From contig NZ_JBBMFT010000008.1 of assembly GCF_040095835.1 (NCBI RefSeq), positions 12,044 to 76,043 on the forward strand: a stretch of DNA of 64,000 bases, written 5' to 3'. This document shows positions 36,892-45,920 of the stretch, piece by piece. The notes beneath the pieces were generated by a model, which was not told where the DNA came from, did no database searches, and saw only the letters and a program-made list of their open reading frames with translations. Source of the stretch: Flavonifractor hominis. Lineage in GTDB: Bacteria > Bacillota > Clostridia > Oscillospirales > Oscillospiraceae. The translations under genes were made by a program, and so were the position numbers. The first letter of the stretch is position 1. Every line of letters starts with the position of its first letter.

Positions 36892-38100
36892 TCAGGCGCA
36901 GGGAAGATCCACAAAAAAGGTGTTAATCCCGTCTTTGCTCTGGGCCCATATCGTCCCGTGGTGCTGCCGCACAATGCTCTCGGCAATGGACAGCCCCAGC
37001 CCGAAACTTCCCGTGCGGCTCCGGGCCGGATCCGCGCGGTAAAAGCGTTTAAAGATCTGTCCCAGCTCCTCCTCTGGGATGGGGGCGCCCTCATCGGCCA
37101 CTTGGAGTACACACCGCCCCTTCCCCCGCCGCCGCAGGCTCACCCATGTGGTCCCGCCAGGACTGGAATACTTATGAGCGTTGTCCAGCAGAATTTCCAT
37201 CAGCTGGCGCAGCTGGGCCTGATCTCCCATCACCTGAATCTCTTTTTCAATGTCCAGGGTAAGGGTAAGGCCCCGCTCGAAATAGAGCGGTTCAAACGGC
37301 AGCGCCGCCTGAGCCGCCAGGCGGCTGAGTTCCACTGGCGCAAAGGCCTGCTCCGCCTCGGCGCTGTCGGCCCGGGCCAGCTCCAGCATCTGCTCGATCA
37401 ACCGGCGCATCTGCCGGGACATGGTGAGGATGCTTTCCAGAAACCGTTCCCGCTTTTCCTCGTCGTACCCCGGCTCCTGCATCAGTTCCGCATTGGTCAG
37501 GATGACCGTCAGGGGCGTTTTCAGCTCATGAGAGGCCGCCGCCACAAACTGCCGCTGCTGCTTCCAGGCTCGCTCCACCGGCCGCACCGCCCATTTGGAC
37601 AGCAGGATACTCACCCATAAGAACGCCACAAAGCTCACCCCGCCAATAAACAGGCAGGTGCGCATCAGCCCATCCATCGTGGCCTTCTCACTGGAGATAT
37701 CGGCAAACACCAGGCACTGGCTCATGGGCGTGTCCACCCGGTAATAGCGCAGGTTATATTCCTGAATCACCCCAAGCCGTTTGGGGGAGGCAAAGGCCAT
37801 GTCAATGAGCTGATCCAGAAAGACGTCATCCGATAGATCATAATAGCCCCCGCCGGTGGAAATCAGTTCCCCATGGGGGCCCAGTTGAAGGGTAAAAAAG
37901 GGCAGCCGCACCTGCTCATCCAGCTCACTGGGGGTCCCCAACTGCACTGGCTGGCTGGCAATGTTCTGCATCATCTGGATGCTTTCCCGCTCCAGATTTG
38001 CCCCGGTAAAATAAAAAATCAGTCCGAAAATGACACACAGAAGCAGCGCCACGATACTCATGTTCACAAACACAAATTTAAAACGCAGGCGCTTAATCAT
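36892..38100 (-). CDS. Sensor histidine kinase
   Basis: The 402-residue kinase has two membrane helices (about residues 9-31 and 155-180) flanking an extracellular sensor of about 125 residues. The phosphorylated His is in AAASHELKTPLTVILTNAELM. The ATPase domain shows MEILLDNAHKYSSPGG (N box), DEGAPIPEEELGQIFKRFYR and SFGLGLSIAESIV (G boxes). No HAMP domain is obvious. It overlaps the response regulator gene by eight bases. The stimulus is unknown; the adjacent ABC operon is a possible target. Confidence 0.92.
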   Translation of the reverse strand: MIKRLRFKFVFVNMSIVALLLCVIFGLIFYFTGANLERESIQMMQNIASQPVQLGTPSELDEQVRLPFFTLQLGPHGELISTGGGYYDLSDDVFLDQLIDMAFASPKRLGVIQEYNLRYYRVDTPMSQCLVFADISSEKATMDGLMRTCLFIGGVSFVAFLWVSILLSKWAVRPVERAWKQQRQFVAAASHELKTPLTVILTNAELMQEPGYDEEKRERFLESILTMSRQMRRLIEQMLELARADSAEAEQAFAPVELSRLAAQAALPFEPLYFERGLTLTLDIEKEIQVMGDQAQLRQLMEILLDNAHKYSSPGGTTWVSLRRRGKGRCVLQVADEGAPIPEEELGQIFKRFYRADPARSRTGSFGLGLSIAESIVRQHHGTIWAQSKDGINTFFVDLPCA

Positions 38101-38770
38101 CTCCGTTCACCTCCAGATGATAGCCCAACCGGCGAATGGCTTCAATACGGATATTGGAGCCAATACTGGCCAGCTTCTTGCGCAGAAATCCAATGTAGAC
38201 CTCCACATAGTTATCCACCGCATCAGAATCATATCCCCATACTTTGGCCAGCAGCGCTTCCTTGGAGATATTTTTCCCTCCGCTCTGAAGCAGCGCACGC
38301 ATCATATCAAATTCCTTTGCAGACAGTCGAACGCGGTTTTCCCCACACAGCAGCATGGCCGAGGAGAGATCCAGCGTGGTATTGCCAAAGGTCACCTCAT
38401 CCACCTGGGCACCCTGACGCCGCAGCAGGGCGTTGATGCAGGCCAGCAGCTCCCGGATATCAAAGGGTTTGGTCAGGTAGTAATCCGCTCCGGCGTTCAG
38501 CCCGGTGATCCGGTCCTCCAGTCCGGAGCGGGCCGTCAACATCAAAATAGGTGTTCCCAGATGCTTGGAACGCACCTGCCGCGCCACCTGATAACCATCC
38601 AGATTGGGCATCATGACATCCAGAATCAAAAGATCATAAATCCCCAGCTCCGCATACTGCGCTCCACTCTCTCCATCATAAACGGCCTCCACTTCAAACC
38701 CCTTGCTCTTGAGCAGTTCGGCAATGGAATCGGCCAGGAGTTTTTCATCCTCAATGATCAGGATTTTCAA
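38093..38770 (-). CDS. OmpR/PhoB-family response regulator
   Basis: The 225-residue regulator has a receiver domain with the acidic pair IIEDEK, the phospho-acceptor Asp51 in LLILDVMMPNLDGYQ, and Lys in YYLTKPFDIREL. The C-terminal winged helix shows VRLSAKEFDMMRALLQ and WGYDSDAVDNYVEVYIGFLRKKL. It is the first gene of the two-component unit. Confidence 0.94.
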   Translation of the reverse strand: MKILIIEDEKLLADSIAELLKSKGFEVEAVYDGESGAQYAELGIYDLLILDVMMPNLDGYQVARQVRSKHLGTPILMLTARSGLEDRITGLNAGADYYLTKPFDIRELLACINALLRRQGAQVDEVTFGNTTLDLSSAMLLCGENRVRLSAKEFDMMRALLQSGGKNISKEALLAKVWGYDSDAVDNYVEVYIGFLRKKLASIGSNIRIEAIRRLGYHLEVNGDD

Positions 38771-38930
38771 TACCGTTCACCTCTTTTTCTTGGTGCTATC
38801 ATAACGCAGTTTGCTGAAATAAGGCTGAAAATGCACGCGTCAGTCTTACCTGCACATCAGCCGGCCAGGGGCATAAGATAGGATGCGGGGAGACTTTCCC
38901 CGCGATCCTGCCTGGAAGGGAGAATGTCAC

Positions 38931-39698
38931 GTGGCAGAATTCCACTTGTCTCATACGGGCGTGCCCCGCTCGGACGAATGTTCCATGAACCGGGTCCACG
39001 CGCAACCGGAGCTTTGCTCCTGCGGTTGTGTTCCCTGTCCACCGCCCTGCTGCCCCATCCCCGGTCCGGTAGGCCCCACCGGACCTACCGGTCCCACCGG
39101 CCCCACTGGGCCCACCGGAGCCACTGGAGCTACCGGAGCCACTGGAGCTACTGGAGCTACCGGAGCCACCGGAGCCACCGGACCTACCGGAGCTACCGGA
39201 CCTGCCGGAGCTACCGGACCTGCCGGTCCCACCGGGCCCACTGGAGCCACCGGACCTGCCGGTCCCACCGGGCCCACTGGAGCCACCGGACCTACCGGAG
39301 CTACCGGACCTGCCGGTCCCACCGGGCCCACTGGAGCCACCGGACCTGCCGGCCCCACCGGGCCTACCGGAGCCACTGGCCCCACCGGGCCCACCGGAGC
39401 CACCGGACCTGCCGGTCCCACCGGTCCCACCGGCCCCACCGGAGCCACCGGAGCCACCGGACCTGCCGGTCCCACCGGAGCCACCGGAGCCACCGGACCT
39501 GCCGGTCCCACCGGGCCTACCGGAGCCACCGGACCTGCCGGTCCCACCGGGCCTACCGGAGCCACTGGTCCCACCGGCCCCAGCGGTACAGTTGCAGCCG
39601 CAGCGGCAGTTCCAAATGCCACTAGCGAAACCGATATTGTCACCAACTTCAACCAGCTGTTGGCCAATCTGCGCGCAGCTGGGCTGTTGGAGTCCTGA
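38931..39698 (+). CDS. Collagen-like surface protein
   Basis: The 255-residue protein has a short Cys-rich N-terminus (CSCGCVPCPPPCCPIPGP), then about 58 Gly-X-Y triplets dominated by GPTGATGPAGPTG, and a short C-terminal domain AAAAAVPNATSETDIVTNF...LLANLRAAGLLES. It resembles BclA-type exosporium proteins, whose Thr residues carry glycans. The start is uncertain: GTG at 38931 has AAGGGAG at good spacing, while ATG at 38985 has no ribosome-binding site. The neighbouring glycosyltransferase gene suggests the product is glycosylated. Confidence 0.85.
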   Translation: MAEFHLSHTGVPRSDECSMNRVHAQPELCSCGCVPCPPPCCPIPGPVGPTGPTGPTGPTGPTGATGATGATGATGATGATGATGPTGATGPAGATGPAGPTGPTGATGPAGPTGPTGATGPTGATGPAGPTGPTGATGPAGPTGPTGATGPTGPTGATGPAGPTGPTGPTGATGATGPAGPTGATGATGPAGPTGPTGATGPAGPTGPTGATGPTGPSGTVAAAAAVPNATSETDIVTNFNQLLANLRAAGLLES

Positions 39699-39711
39699 CA
39701 GAGCGGTCCAT

Positions 39712-39737
39712 GAGGGCGGCGCGGCGGCGCCGCCCTC
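39712..39737 (+). terminator. GC-rich hairpin after the collagen-like gene
   Basis: An 11-bp stem (GAGGGCGGCGC / GCGCCGCCCTC) with a 4-nt loop is followed by a short T-run. As a weak terminator it could lower expression of the downstream glycosyltransferase relative to the collagen protein. Confidence 0.55.
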
Positions 39738-39762
39738 CGCATTTTATAGAAAGGAGCAGGGC

Positions 39763-40848
39763 ATGATTATCTATGTTTACGCCATCTGTAAAAACGAGAG
39801 CGCCCATGTAGCAACCTGGATGGCCTCCATGAGAGAGGCCGACGGCGTCTACGTCCTGGATACCGGTTCGGAAGACGATACAGCAGAACGCCTGACCGCC
39901 GCTGGAGCAATCGTGACACGGGAGTCGGTGTCTCCCTGGCGATTTGACGCCGCCCGCAATCGATCCCTGGACTTGGTCCCCGAGGATGCAGACCTTTGTG
40001 TCTGCACCGATCTGGACGAATGCTTTCACCCCGGCTGGCGTGCCGCACTGGAGCGCGCCTGGCGGCCGGGAATCACCCGGATGCGTTACCGCTACACCTG
40101 GAGCTTCCGCCCGGACGGCTCAGAGGGCACTGTATTTTGGAGCGATAAAGTCCACACCCGCCACGGTTATCGCTGGCACGCCCCCGTCCATGAATTTCTC
40201 CAGCGTCTGCCCGGCTGGGGGCCCGAATACCTTGTGGACGCGGAGGGCGTACAGCTGGACCACCATCCCGATCCATCGAAATCCCGGGGACAATACCTCC
40301 CTCTGCTGGAACAGTGGGCAGCCGAAGCTCCTGAAGACAGCCGTGCAATGCACTATTTAGGAAGAGAATACCTGTATTACGGCCGGTGGACAGACTGCAT
40401 CGACACGCTGGAGCGTCACTTGGCACTTCCCTCCTCCATCTGGGTCGAAGAGCGATGCGCTTCCATGCGCTACCTGGCACGCGCCTGGCAAGGACTGGGA
40501 GATTCCGAAGCCGCCCTGCGCTGGTTTTGGCGTGCCATCGGAGAAGCGCCTCACTTGCGGGAGCCCTATGTGGAGTTGGCCCAGCTACTCTACCAGCGTG
40601 AGGAGTGGGACGGGGTCGTTTATCTGACCCGGCGTGCCCTTTCCATCTCCCGGCCGCCCCGCAGCTATCTCTGTGAGGAAACGGCCTGGGGCAGTCTCCC
40701 CTGGGATCTCCTCTGTCTGGGGCTGTTCCACACCGGCCGTACAGCCGAGGCCCTGGACGCAGCAGAACATGCTCTGGCACTTTCTCCCAATGACCCCCGG
40801 CTGACCGACAATGTTGCCCTGCTCCGAACGATGGCAGCCAGCCAGTAA
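39763..40848 (+). CDS. Family 2 glycosyltransferase with TPR-like C-terminus
   Basis: The 361-residue protein opens with a GT2 fold (IYVYAICKNESAHVATWMASM, VLDTGSEDDTAERL) and a metal-binding DLDE in CVCTDLDECFHPGW. The C-terminal half has TPR-like helices (YLGREYLYYGRWTDCIDTLERH, RYLARAWQGLGDSEAALRWF). Such enzymes glycosylate proteins or surface polymers. The ATG follows AAGGAG. It lies 64 nt after the collagen-like gene, whose Thr-rich repeats are its most likely acceptor. Confidence 0.85.
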   Translation: MIIYVYAICKNESAHVATWMASMREADGVYVLDTGSEDDTAERLTAAGAIVTRESVSPWRFDAARNRSLDLVPEDADLCVCTDLDECFHPGWRAALERAWRPGITRMRYRYTWSFRPDGSEGTVFWSDKVHTRHGYRWHAPVHEFLQRLPGWGPEYLVDAEGVQLDHHPDPSKSRGQYLPLLEQWAAEAPEDSRAMHYLGREYLYYGRWTDCIDTLERHLALPSSIWVEERCASMRYLARAWQGLGDSEAALRWFWRAIGEAPHLREPYVELAQLLYQREEWDGVVYLTRRALSISRPPRSYLCEETAWGSLPWDLLCLGLFHTGRTAEALDAAEHALALSPNDPRLTDNVALLRTMAASQ

Positions 40849-41069
40849 CTCTGCTGCTTCGCAGGCGAAAAAACCCCGCTGGGGAGGCAGTCCTTTTCTG
40901 GACACAGGGGCTGATTCATGATAGGATTAAATTGTATGGCCCATTTTCTTTTTCTCTTTTTCTTTTTTTACAGGCAGCATGAATTTCGACAACTTTTTGT
41001 TTTACCTGTGCGTCTGTGGAACAGCCGGAAAAAGAGAGGAGGGTCGTCTATTCCAGATAATAAAGGCGG

Positions 41070-41855
41070 GTGTCTTCCACCGTGGAGACCGATTATAATC
41101 AATTGTTGGGCCTGGTCAGCGAAGTTGGGTTCCGGCTGATGGAAAGCGGAGCAGAGATTTACCGGGTGGAAGAGTCCATCAGTCGTCTGCTCCAGGCTTA
41201 TGGGGCGGAACAGGGGGAGGTTTTTGCCATCCCCAACTGCATCATTGTCAGCCTGACCTCCCCTCAGGGCCATCCCTTGACCCAGATCCGACGCATGCCG
41301 GCCCATGGTACCGACATTGATCTGCTGGAGCAGTATAACAACCTTTGCCGCCGTCTGTGCCGGGAAACGCCTCCCTTTGAGGAAGCTATGGAACAGATGG
41401 CCCGGATTCGCCGCTCCCACCGCACCTATTCCATACCAGGTCAGCTGGCTGCCCATTTCCTGGGCTGCGGAATGTTTTCCCTGTTTTATGGCGGCACCTT
41501 ATTGGACGGAATCTGCGGCGGAATCTGCGGTATGGTGATTTGTCTGAGCCTGCTGATCATGTCCCGGTTTGGGGCCAACCTGTTTTTTAAGACCATGGCT
41601 GGCGGTGCGCTGTCGGCCCTGGTTGCCATTTCTCTGACTACCCTTGGCGTGGGACAGAATCTGGATCGGATTATCATTGGCGCTCTCATGGCCCTGGTAC
41701 CGGGTATTGCCATGACCAATGCCATGCGGGATATCATGGCCGGTGATATGGTGGCAGGTATCAGCAAGGGAGCCGAAGCCCTGTTGATCGGCGCGGCCAT
41801 CGCCTTGGGCACCGCACTGGCACTGGGCTTGACCCGAATGCTGGTGGGAGGCTGA
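41070..41855 (+). CDS. Threonine/serine exporter, ThrE N-terminal part
   Basis: The 261-residue membrane protein corresponds to the N-terminal half of ThrE: an amphipathic start (LLGLVSEVGFRLMESGAEIYRVEESI), then five helices (PGQLAAHFLGCGMFSLFYGG; ALMALVPGIAMTNAMRDIMAGD). ThrE exports threonine and serine. The start is uncertain, GTG at 41070 or GTG at 41082, since AAAGGCGG is the only nearby Shine-Dalgarno-like stretch. The partner half follows after four bases. Confidence 0.87.
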   Translation: MSSTVETDYNQLLGLVSEVGFRLMESGAEIYRVEESISRLLQAYGAEQGEVFAIPNCIIVSLTSPQGHPLTQIRRMPAHGTDIDLLEQYNNLCRRLCRETPPFEEAMEQMARIRRSHRTYSIPGQLAAHFLGCGMFSLFYGGTLLDGICGGICGMVICLSLLIMSRFGANLFFKTMAGGALSALVAISLTTLGVGQNLDRIIIGALMALVPGIAMTNAMRDIMAGDMVAGISKGAEALLIGAAIALGTALALGLTRMLVGG

Positions 41856-41859
41856 ACCG

Positions 41860-42318
41860 ATGAGAGAAACGATCTTGTACTTTATGCCGTGCATATATGC
41901 CTTCCTGGCCTGTATCGGTTTTTCCATGCTCTTCAACATTCACGGCATCGGCATGCTCATCTGTGCCGGTGGCGGCGGGCTGGGGTGGCTGTGCTACCTG
42001 CTGGCTGCGCCACTGGTGCACAGCGACATCATCCAGTCTTTTCTGGCCGCGCTGGTGATTTCCGCCTGGGCAGAGATCATGGCCCGCCTGCGCAAGTGTC
42101 CGGTAACCAGTTATCTGCTGGTGGCACTCTTTCCCCTGGTACCCGGGGGCGGCATCTACTATACTATGGAACACGCCCTCAATGGCGAGACCGACCTGTT
42201 CCTGGCATCTTTGCTGCACACACTGGGAATGGCCGGTGCATTGGCAGTAGGCGTGCTCCTGGTGGCCTCCTTTGTGCGGCTGTTCAGTGATCATAAAAAC
42301 CGGCAGTCCCGGCCTTGA
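41860..42318 (+). CDS. Threonine/serine exporter, ThrE C-terminal part (DUF3815 type)
   Basis: The 152-residue protein has four to five helices: YFMPCIYAFLACIGFSMLF, then GGGGLGWLCYLLAAPL and the conserved VTSYLLVALFPLVPGGGIYYTM. It completes a two-gene ThrE exporter with the preceding protein. The genes are four bases apart. Confidence 0.88.
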   Translation: MRETILYFMPCIYAFLACIGFSMLFNIHGIGMLICAGGGGLGWLCYLLAAPLVHSDIIQSFLAALVISAWAEIMARLRKCPVTSYLLVALFPLVPGGGIYYTMEHALNGETDLFLASLLHTLGMAGALAVGVLLVASFVRLFSDHKNRQSRP

Positions 42319-42330
42319 AAGGAGCGCCTT

Positions 42331-43029
42331 ATGCCCCGCTATGATTTTATTCTTTTTGACGCAGACAACACCCTGTTTGATTTTGACCGGGCCGAACACG
42401 AGGCATTGCTGCGCACGCTGAACCAACACGGTCTGCCCGCCGGGCCGGAAACGCAGGCGCTCTATGTATCCATCAACCGCGGACTGTGGGCCCGTTTTGA
42501 CCGGGGCGAGGTGCGCCGGGAATGGTTGGTGGTGGAACGCTTTGCCGCTCTGTTGCGGGCTCTGGGTTGTCCGGGCGATGCGGAAGCGCTGAACCGGGAT
42601 TATTTGACCCATCTGGGAGAGGGCGCGTTCCTGCTGCCAGGAGCGGAAGACCTCTGCCGCGCGCTTGCCCCTCACTGCACCCTGGCCATCGTCACCAATG
42701 GTGTGGCCCGGGCTCAGCGGGGACGTTTTGACCGCTCTCCCCTGCACGGACTTATCCCCTGGCTGTTCATCTCCGAAGAGGTGGGAGCCAGCAAACCCAG
42801 CCGCGCCTTCTTCGACCCTGTATTCCACGCTATGGGTATCGCCGACCGCCGCCGGGCACTGGTAGTCGGCGACAATCTGCTCACCGACGTCCAGGGTGGC
42901 CTGGATGCGGGAGCCGATGCTGCCTGGTATAACCCCCGCCACCTTCCCGCCGATCCCTCCCACGTCCCCACCTGGGAAGTGGCTGACTATTCCGCCCTTC
43001 AGGCGCTTATTCTCTCCGATCCCCTTTGA
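42331..43029 (+). CDS. YjjG-family HAD nucleotidase
   Basis: The 232-residue HAD hydrolase has motif I FILFDADNTLFDFDRAE, motif II LAIVTNGVARAQRGRF, the motif III Lys in GASKPSRAFFDPVF, and motif IV VVGDNLLTDVQGGLDAG. YjjG enzymes dephosphorylate noncanonical pyrimidine nucleoside monophosphates. It lies 12 nt after the ThrE pair. Confidence 0.9.
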   Translation: MPRYDFILFDADNTLFDFDRAEHEALLRTLNQHGLPAGPETQALYVSINRGLWARFDRGEVRREWLVVERFAALLRALGCPGDAEALNRDYLTHLGEGAFLLPGAEDLCRALAPHCTLAIVTNGVARAQRGRFDRSPLHGLIPWLFISEEVGASKPSRAFFDPVFHAMGIADRRRALVVGDNLLTDVQGGLDAGADAAWYNPRHLPADPSHVPTWEVADYSALQALILSDPL

Positions 43030-43057
43030 AATTCAAATGCTAAATGAGGTGTCCACA

Positions 43058-43999
43058 TTGTCCTCTCCCCGTTATCAGCCCAAGCGCCGCAGACACAGAC
43101 GCTCCCGTACCTGGAAGCTGCCTCTGCTGGTAGCAGCCCTGGCCGTATGCCTGGGTCTGCTGTTTATCCCCAGTCTGGGTCGTGCGCCGGACGGCAGCGA
43201 GCCCGCCTCCGCCGATGTCTCCCCCTCTGCCACACCCGTACTTACACCCGAGCCCACTCCTACTCTCACGCCGGAACCCACGCCGGAAATTACGCCGGAA
43301 CCCACGCCAGAAGCGGCGGACGTATTTGATTTTACTCAGCCTGCTCCAGCCTCGGAAAAGGTGGATATGGATTATTTTTCCGATGCGCTGTTTATCGGCG
43401 ACTCCCGTACCGATGGACTGCGGCTGTACAGCGGTATTAAAGGTGCCGACTTTTACTGCTACAAAGGTCTGACTATTTTTGAAATGGACAACCGCAAGGT
43501 CGTGGAACTGAACGGGACCAAATATACCGTGGTAGAAGCCCTAGAGAAGGGGCCCCAATATGCCAAGATCTACATTTCCCTGGGCATCAACGAATTGGGA
43601 TACTTCAACGACGACGCATTCCACAATACCTTTGGGGAATTTCTGGCTCAGGTAAAGGCCCTTCAGCCCAACGCCATTATTTATCTGGAAAACCTGGTCC
43701 CCGTCAACGCCGAACAGTGTGCGGCCAATAACCAGCCCAGCTATGTCAATAATGACCGGGTGGCCGACTACAACGCCATTTTCCCCCAGCTGGCCCAGGA
43801 GTATCAGGTGGTCCTGCTGGACGTGGCCGATGCGCTCACCGATGAAAACGGAATACTCCCCGCCGACGCCACGGTGGACGGGGTGCACTTTACAAAAACC
43901 TGGTATGAAAACTGGCTGGCCTTCCTGATGGAACACACCGTGGATCCCGACGCCTATGCCGCGGGACAGGCCGCCGCAGAAGGAGTAAATGAAACATGA
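43058..43999 (+). CDS. Membrane-anchored SGNH/GDSL hydrolase
   Basis: The 313-residue protein has a basic start, one membrane helix (LPLLVAALAVCLGLLFI), a Pro/Thr/Glu linker and an extracytoplasmic SGNH domain. Block I is ALFIGDSRTDGLRLYSG (nucleophile Ser), the Gly/Asn block is YISLGINELGY, and the last block is ATVDGVHFTKTWYENW (Asp-His pair). It probably removes or moves O-acetyl groups on surface polymers. The TTG at 43058 follows GAGGTG; an ATG at 43037 has no ribosome-binding site. It overlaps the next gene by four bases. Confidence 0.83.
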   Translation: MSSPRYQPKRRRHRRSRTWKLPLLVAALAVCLGLLFIPSLGRAPDGSEPASADVSPSATPVLTPEPTPTLTPEPTPEITPEPTPEAADVFDFTQPAPASEKVDMDYFSDALFIGDSRTDGLRLYSGIKGADFYCYKGLTIFEMDNRKVVELNGTKYTVVEALEKGPQYAKIYISLGINELGYFNDDAFHNTFGEFLAQVKALQPNAIIYLENLVPVNAEQCAANNQPSYVNNDRVADYNAIFPQLAQEYQVVLLDVADALTDENGILPADATVDGVHFTKTWYENWLAFLMEHTVDPDAYAAGQAAAEGVNET

Positions 44000-44475
44000 A
44001 GCAGATTATCATCCGGCTGATCCCGGCCATTCTTACCCTTTGCCTGACCCTAACCGCCTGCGGCGGCGGAAACGGGAACACGGCTTCCGGCTATGATCCG
44101 GCCTCCACGGCCCAGGCACTGCTGGACTCCGGCGCATTCAGCGAGACGCTCAGCCAGCTGGACCAGGACACCGCCGCCACACTGTACGGACTGGACCCGG
44201 AGAGCATTACCGACTGTGCGGTATACGGTTCTCTCTCCGCTGGCGCTGAGGAGTTGGCGGTGATCGCACTGAAGGATGAGGACACCGCCGCCGCTGCCCT
44301 GGCCGGTCTGGAGCAGCGCATCGACGATCAGAAGGCCGCCCTGGAGAACTACCAGCCTGAGGAGGTTAGCAAGCTGGATAACGCCATTCTGGAGCAAAAC
44401 GGCAACACCGTGCTTATGGTAGTGGCTGCCGACAATCAGGCGGCCCTGGATGTTCTGGACGGGATGGGTGAATAA
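43996..44475 (+). CDS. DUF4358 lipoprotein
   Basis: The 159-residue lipoprotein has a signal ending LTLTACGGGNGN (lipobox Cys) and a domain with LYGLDPESITDCAVYGSLSAG and ELAVIALKDEDTAAAALAGLEQR, which fits DUF4358. In Firmicutes DUF4358 often sits with SGNH and acyltransferase genes for surface-polymer modification. The function is unknown. Confidence 0.82.
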   Translation: MKQIIIRLIPAILTLCLTLTACGGGNGNTASGYDPASTAQALLDSGAFSETLSQLDQDTAATLYGLDPESITDCAVYGSLSAGAEELAVIALKDEDTAAAALAGLEQRIDDQKAALENYQPEEVSKLDNAILEQNGNTVLMVVAADNQAALDVLDGMGE

Positions 44476-44477
44476 GC

Positions 44478-44508
44478 AAAAAAGTGCCGGGCTTCCGGCA
44501 CTTTTTTT
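44478..44508 (+). terminator. Terminator after the DUF4358 gene
   Basis: An 11-bp stem (AAAAGTGCCGG / CCGGCACTTTT) with a GCTT loop is followed by seven T. It abuts the ECF promoter. Confidence 0.9.
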
Positions 44509-44533
44509 CAACTTTTTGACCCGCTGCTCCGTC
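44507..44533 (+). promoter_or_regulatory. ECF-type promoter of the sigma/anti-sigma pair
   Basis: TTCAAC (44507-44512) and CGTC (44530-44533, then TAA) are separated by 17 nt. This matches the AAC-N16/17-CGTC pattern of Firmicute ECF sigma factors such as SigV, so the operon probably drives itself. Confidence 0.68.
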
Positions 44534-44567
44534 TAACAAACAGAAGCAGGGAAGGAGCGCCCCGGCC

Positions 44568-45050
44568 GTGGAACACAGCATCCATCAGCAGCTGACCGAT
44601 TATATTGTGGCAAACCAGGGGGATTTTTACCGTCTGGCGTACAGCTATGTCAAAAATCGGGATGCTGCTCTGGATGTGGTGCAGGAGAGCATTGTCAAGG
44701 CCTTGAGCAAATCGGATTCCCTGCGGCGGCCTGAGTTCCTTAAAACCTGGTTCTACCGCATTCTGCTCAATGAGAGCATGAATTATTACCGGCACAGCAA
44801 GCGCCTGGTCCCTCTGGAAGAGGCCTTGCTGGACACCCCTGCCCCGCTCCGGGACGACGGAGCACGGCTGGATCTGTACGACGCCATTGAGCGGCTGGAT
44901 CCCAAGGAACAGGCCATTATCCGGCTGCGTTTTTTTCAGGATATGAAGCTGGAAGAAATCGCCCAGGTGACCGGCATCAATCTAAACACTGTGAAATCCC
45001 GGCTCTATAAGAGTCTGCGTAAGCTGCGCGAGCTGACCGAGGAGGAATGA
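44568..45050 (+). CDS. ECF sigma factor (SigV-like)
   Basis: The 160-residue factor has region 2 (FYRLAYSYVKNRDAALDVVQESIVKAL, FLKTWFYRILLNESMNYYR) and region 4 (LDPKEQAIIRLRFFQDMKLEEIAQVTG, NTVKSRLYKSLRKL). It begins at GTG 44568 behind GAAGGAG. The next gene encodes its RsiV-like anti-sigma factor, four codons away. SigV responds to lysozyme in Bacillus and Enterococcus; here that is inferred. Confidence 0.9.
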   Translation: MEHSIHQQLTDYIVANQGDFYRLAYSYVKNRDAALDVVQESIVKALSKSDSLRRPEFLKTWFYRILLNESMNYYRHSKRLVPLEEALLDTPAPLRDDGARLDLYDAIERLDPKEQAIIRLRFFQDMKLEEIAQVTGINLNTVKSRLYKSLRKLRELTEEE

Positions 45051-45053
45051 ACC

Positions 45054-45914
45054 ATGCATGACCCCTGGCAAGACGCCCGAGAGCGCTATGAAAATACCCC
45101 CCTGCCCGATGATCTGGAGTTTGCCGTTGCCTCTGCCATCCGTACCGGCCAGCGGGCTCGGACCCGCCGCCGTGCCGCCCGCCGGAGCCTGGGCGCCGCT
45201 CTGGCTGGATGCGCCTGCTTTGTACTACTCATCAACGCCAGTCCCACCTTTGCCCAGGCTGTATACGCCGTACCCGTTCTGGGTGATCTTGCCCGGGTCT
45301 TTACTGCAACGGAATATACTGTGGAGGACCGGGACCATCTGATTGACGTCCGCCTGCCTGCCCTGGAGCTGCCAGGGGATACAGACTTGGATCAATGCAT
45401 CAATACCGAGATCCAGACCCGCATCGACCAAGTTCTGCAGGAAGCGGAAGAACGGGCCAAAGAGACCAAACAGGCCTTTGTGGAGACGGGCGGAGACCCC
45501 GATGAGTTCATGCCTATCATCATTGATGTGGATTACGAGATCAAGTGTCAAAACGACCAGTATCTCTCTTTTGTCATTACCAAAACCGAGACCCTGGCCA
45601 GCGCCTATACGGAAGTCTACACCTATAACATCGATCTGAAAGCCGGGCGGGAGCTCTCCCTGGCCGATTTGCTGGGGCCCGATTACAAGAGCATCATCAA
45701 CGAGACGGTCCGCCAAGAGATCGAACTGCGCAGTCAGAATCCCAACAACGTCTACTTCTCCCCCGACGCCGGCGGCTTCCAGTCCATTGACGATGACCAG
45801 CGCTTCTATCTCAATGAGGCCGGCAACCCCGTCGTGGTCTTTGAAAAATATGAGATCGCTCCCGGTTATATGGGAGAACAGGAATTTGAGATCCCGATCC
45901 CTTCTCCCCAATAA
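45054..45914 (+). CDS. RsiV-like anti-sigma factor (DUF3298)
   Basis: The 286-residue protein has a cytoplasmic sigma-binding N-terminus (about 40 residues), one membrane helix (SLGAALAGCACFVLLI) and an extracellular DUF3298 domain ending LNEAGNPVVVFEKYEIAPGYMGEQEFEIPIP. In B. subtilis, RsiV binds lysozyme and is then cleaved, releasing SigV. Membrane-proximal SPTFAQAVYAVPVLG could be the signal-peptidase cleavage site. It is co-transcribed with the sigma gene. Confidence 0.87.
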   Translation: MHDPWQDARERYENTPLPDDLEFAVASAIRTGQRARTRRRAARRSLGAALAGCACFVLLINASPTFAQAVYAVPVLGDLARVFTATEYTVEDRDHLIDVRLPALELPGDTDLDQCINTEIQTRIDQVLQEAEERAKETKQAFVETGGDPDEFMPIIIDVDYEIKCQNDQYLSFVITKTETLASAYTEVYTYNIDLKAGRELSLADLLGPDYKSIINETVRQEIELRSQNPNNVYFSPDAGGFQSIDDDQRFYLNEAGNPVVVFEKYEIAPGYMGEQEFEIPIPSPQ

Positions 45915-45920
45915 AATACG

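Noticed and set aside
39062..39590. Tandem DNA repeat that could be mistaken for a CRISPR array
   Set aside because: The 9-18 bp periodicity is that of Gly-X-Y codons and there are no spacers.
38951..39742. Minus-strand frame rich in Gly-Pro-Val
   Set aside because: It is the mirror of the collagen repeat; a GGN-CCN repeat stays open on both strands.
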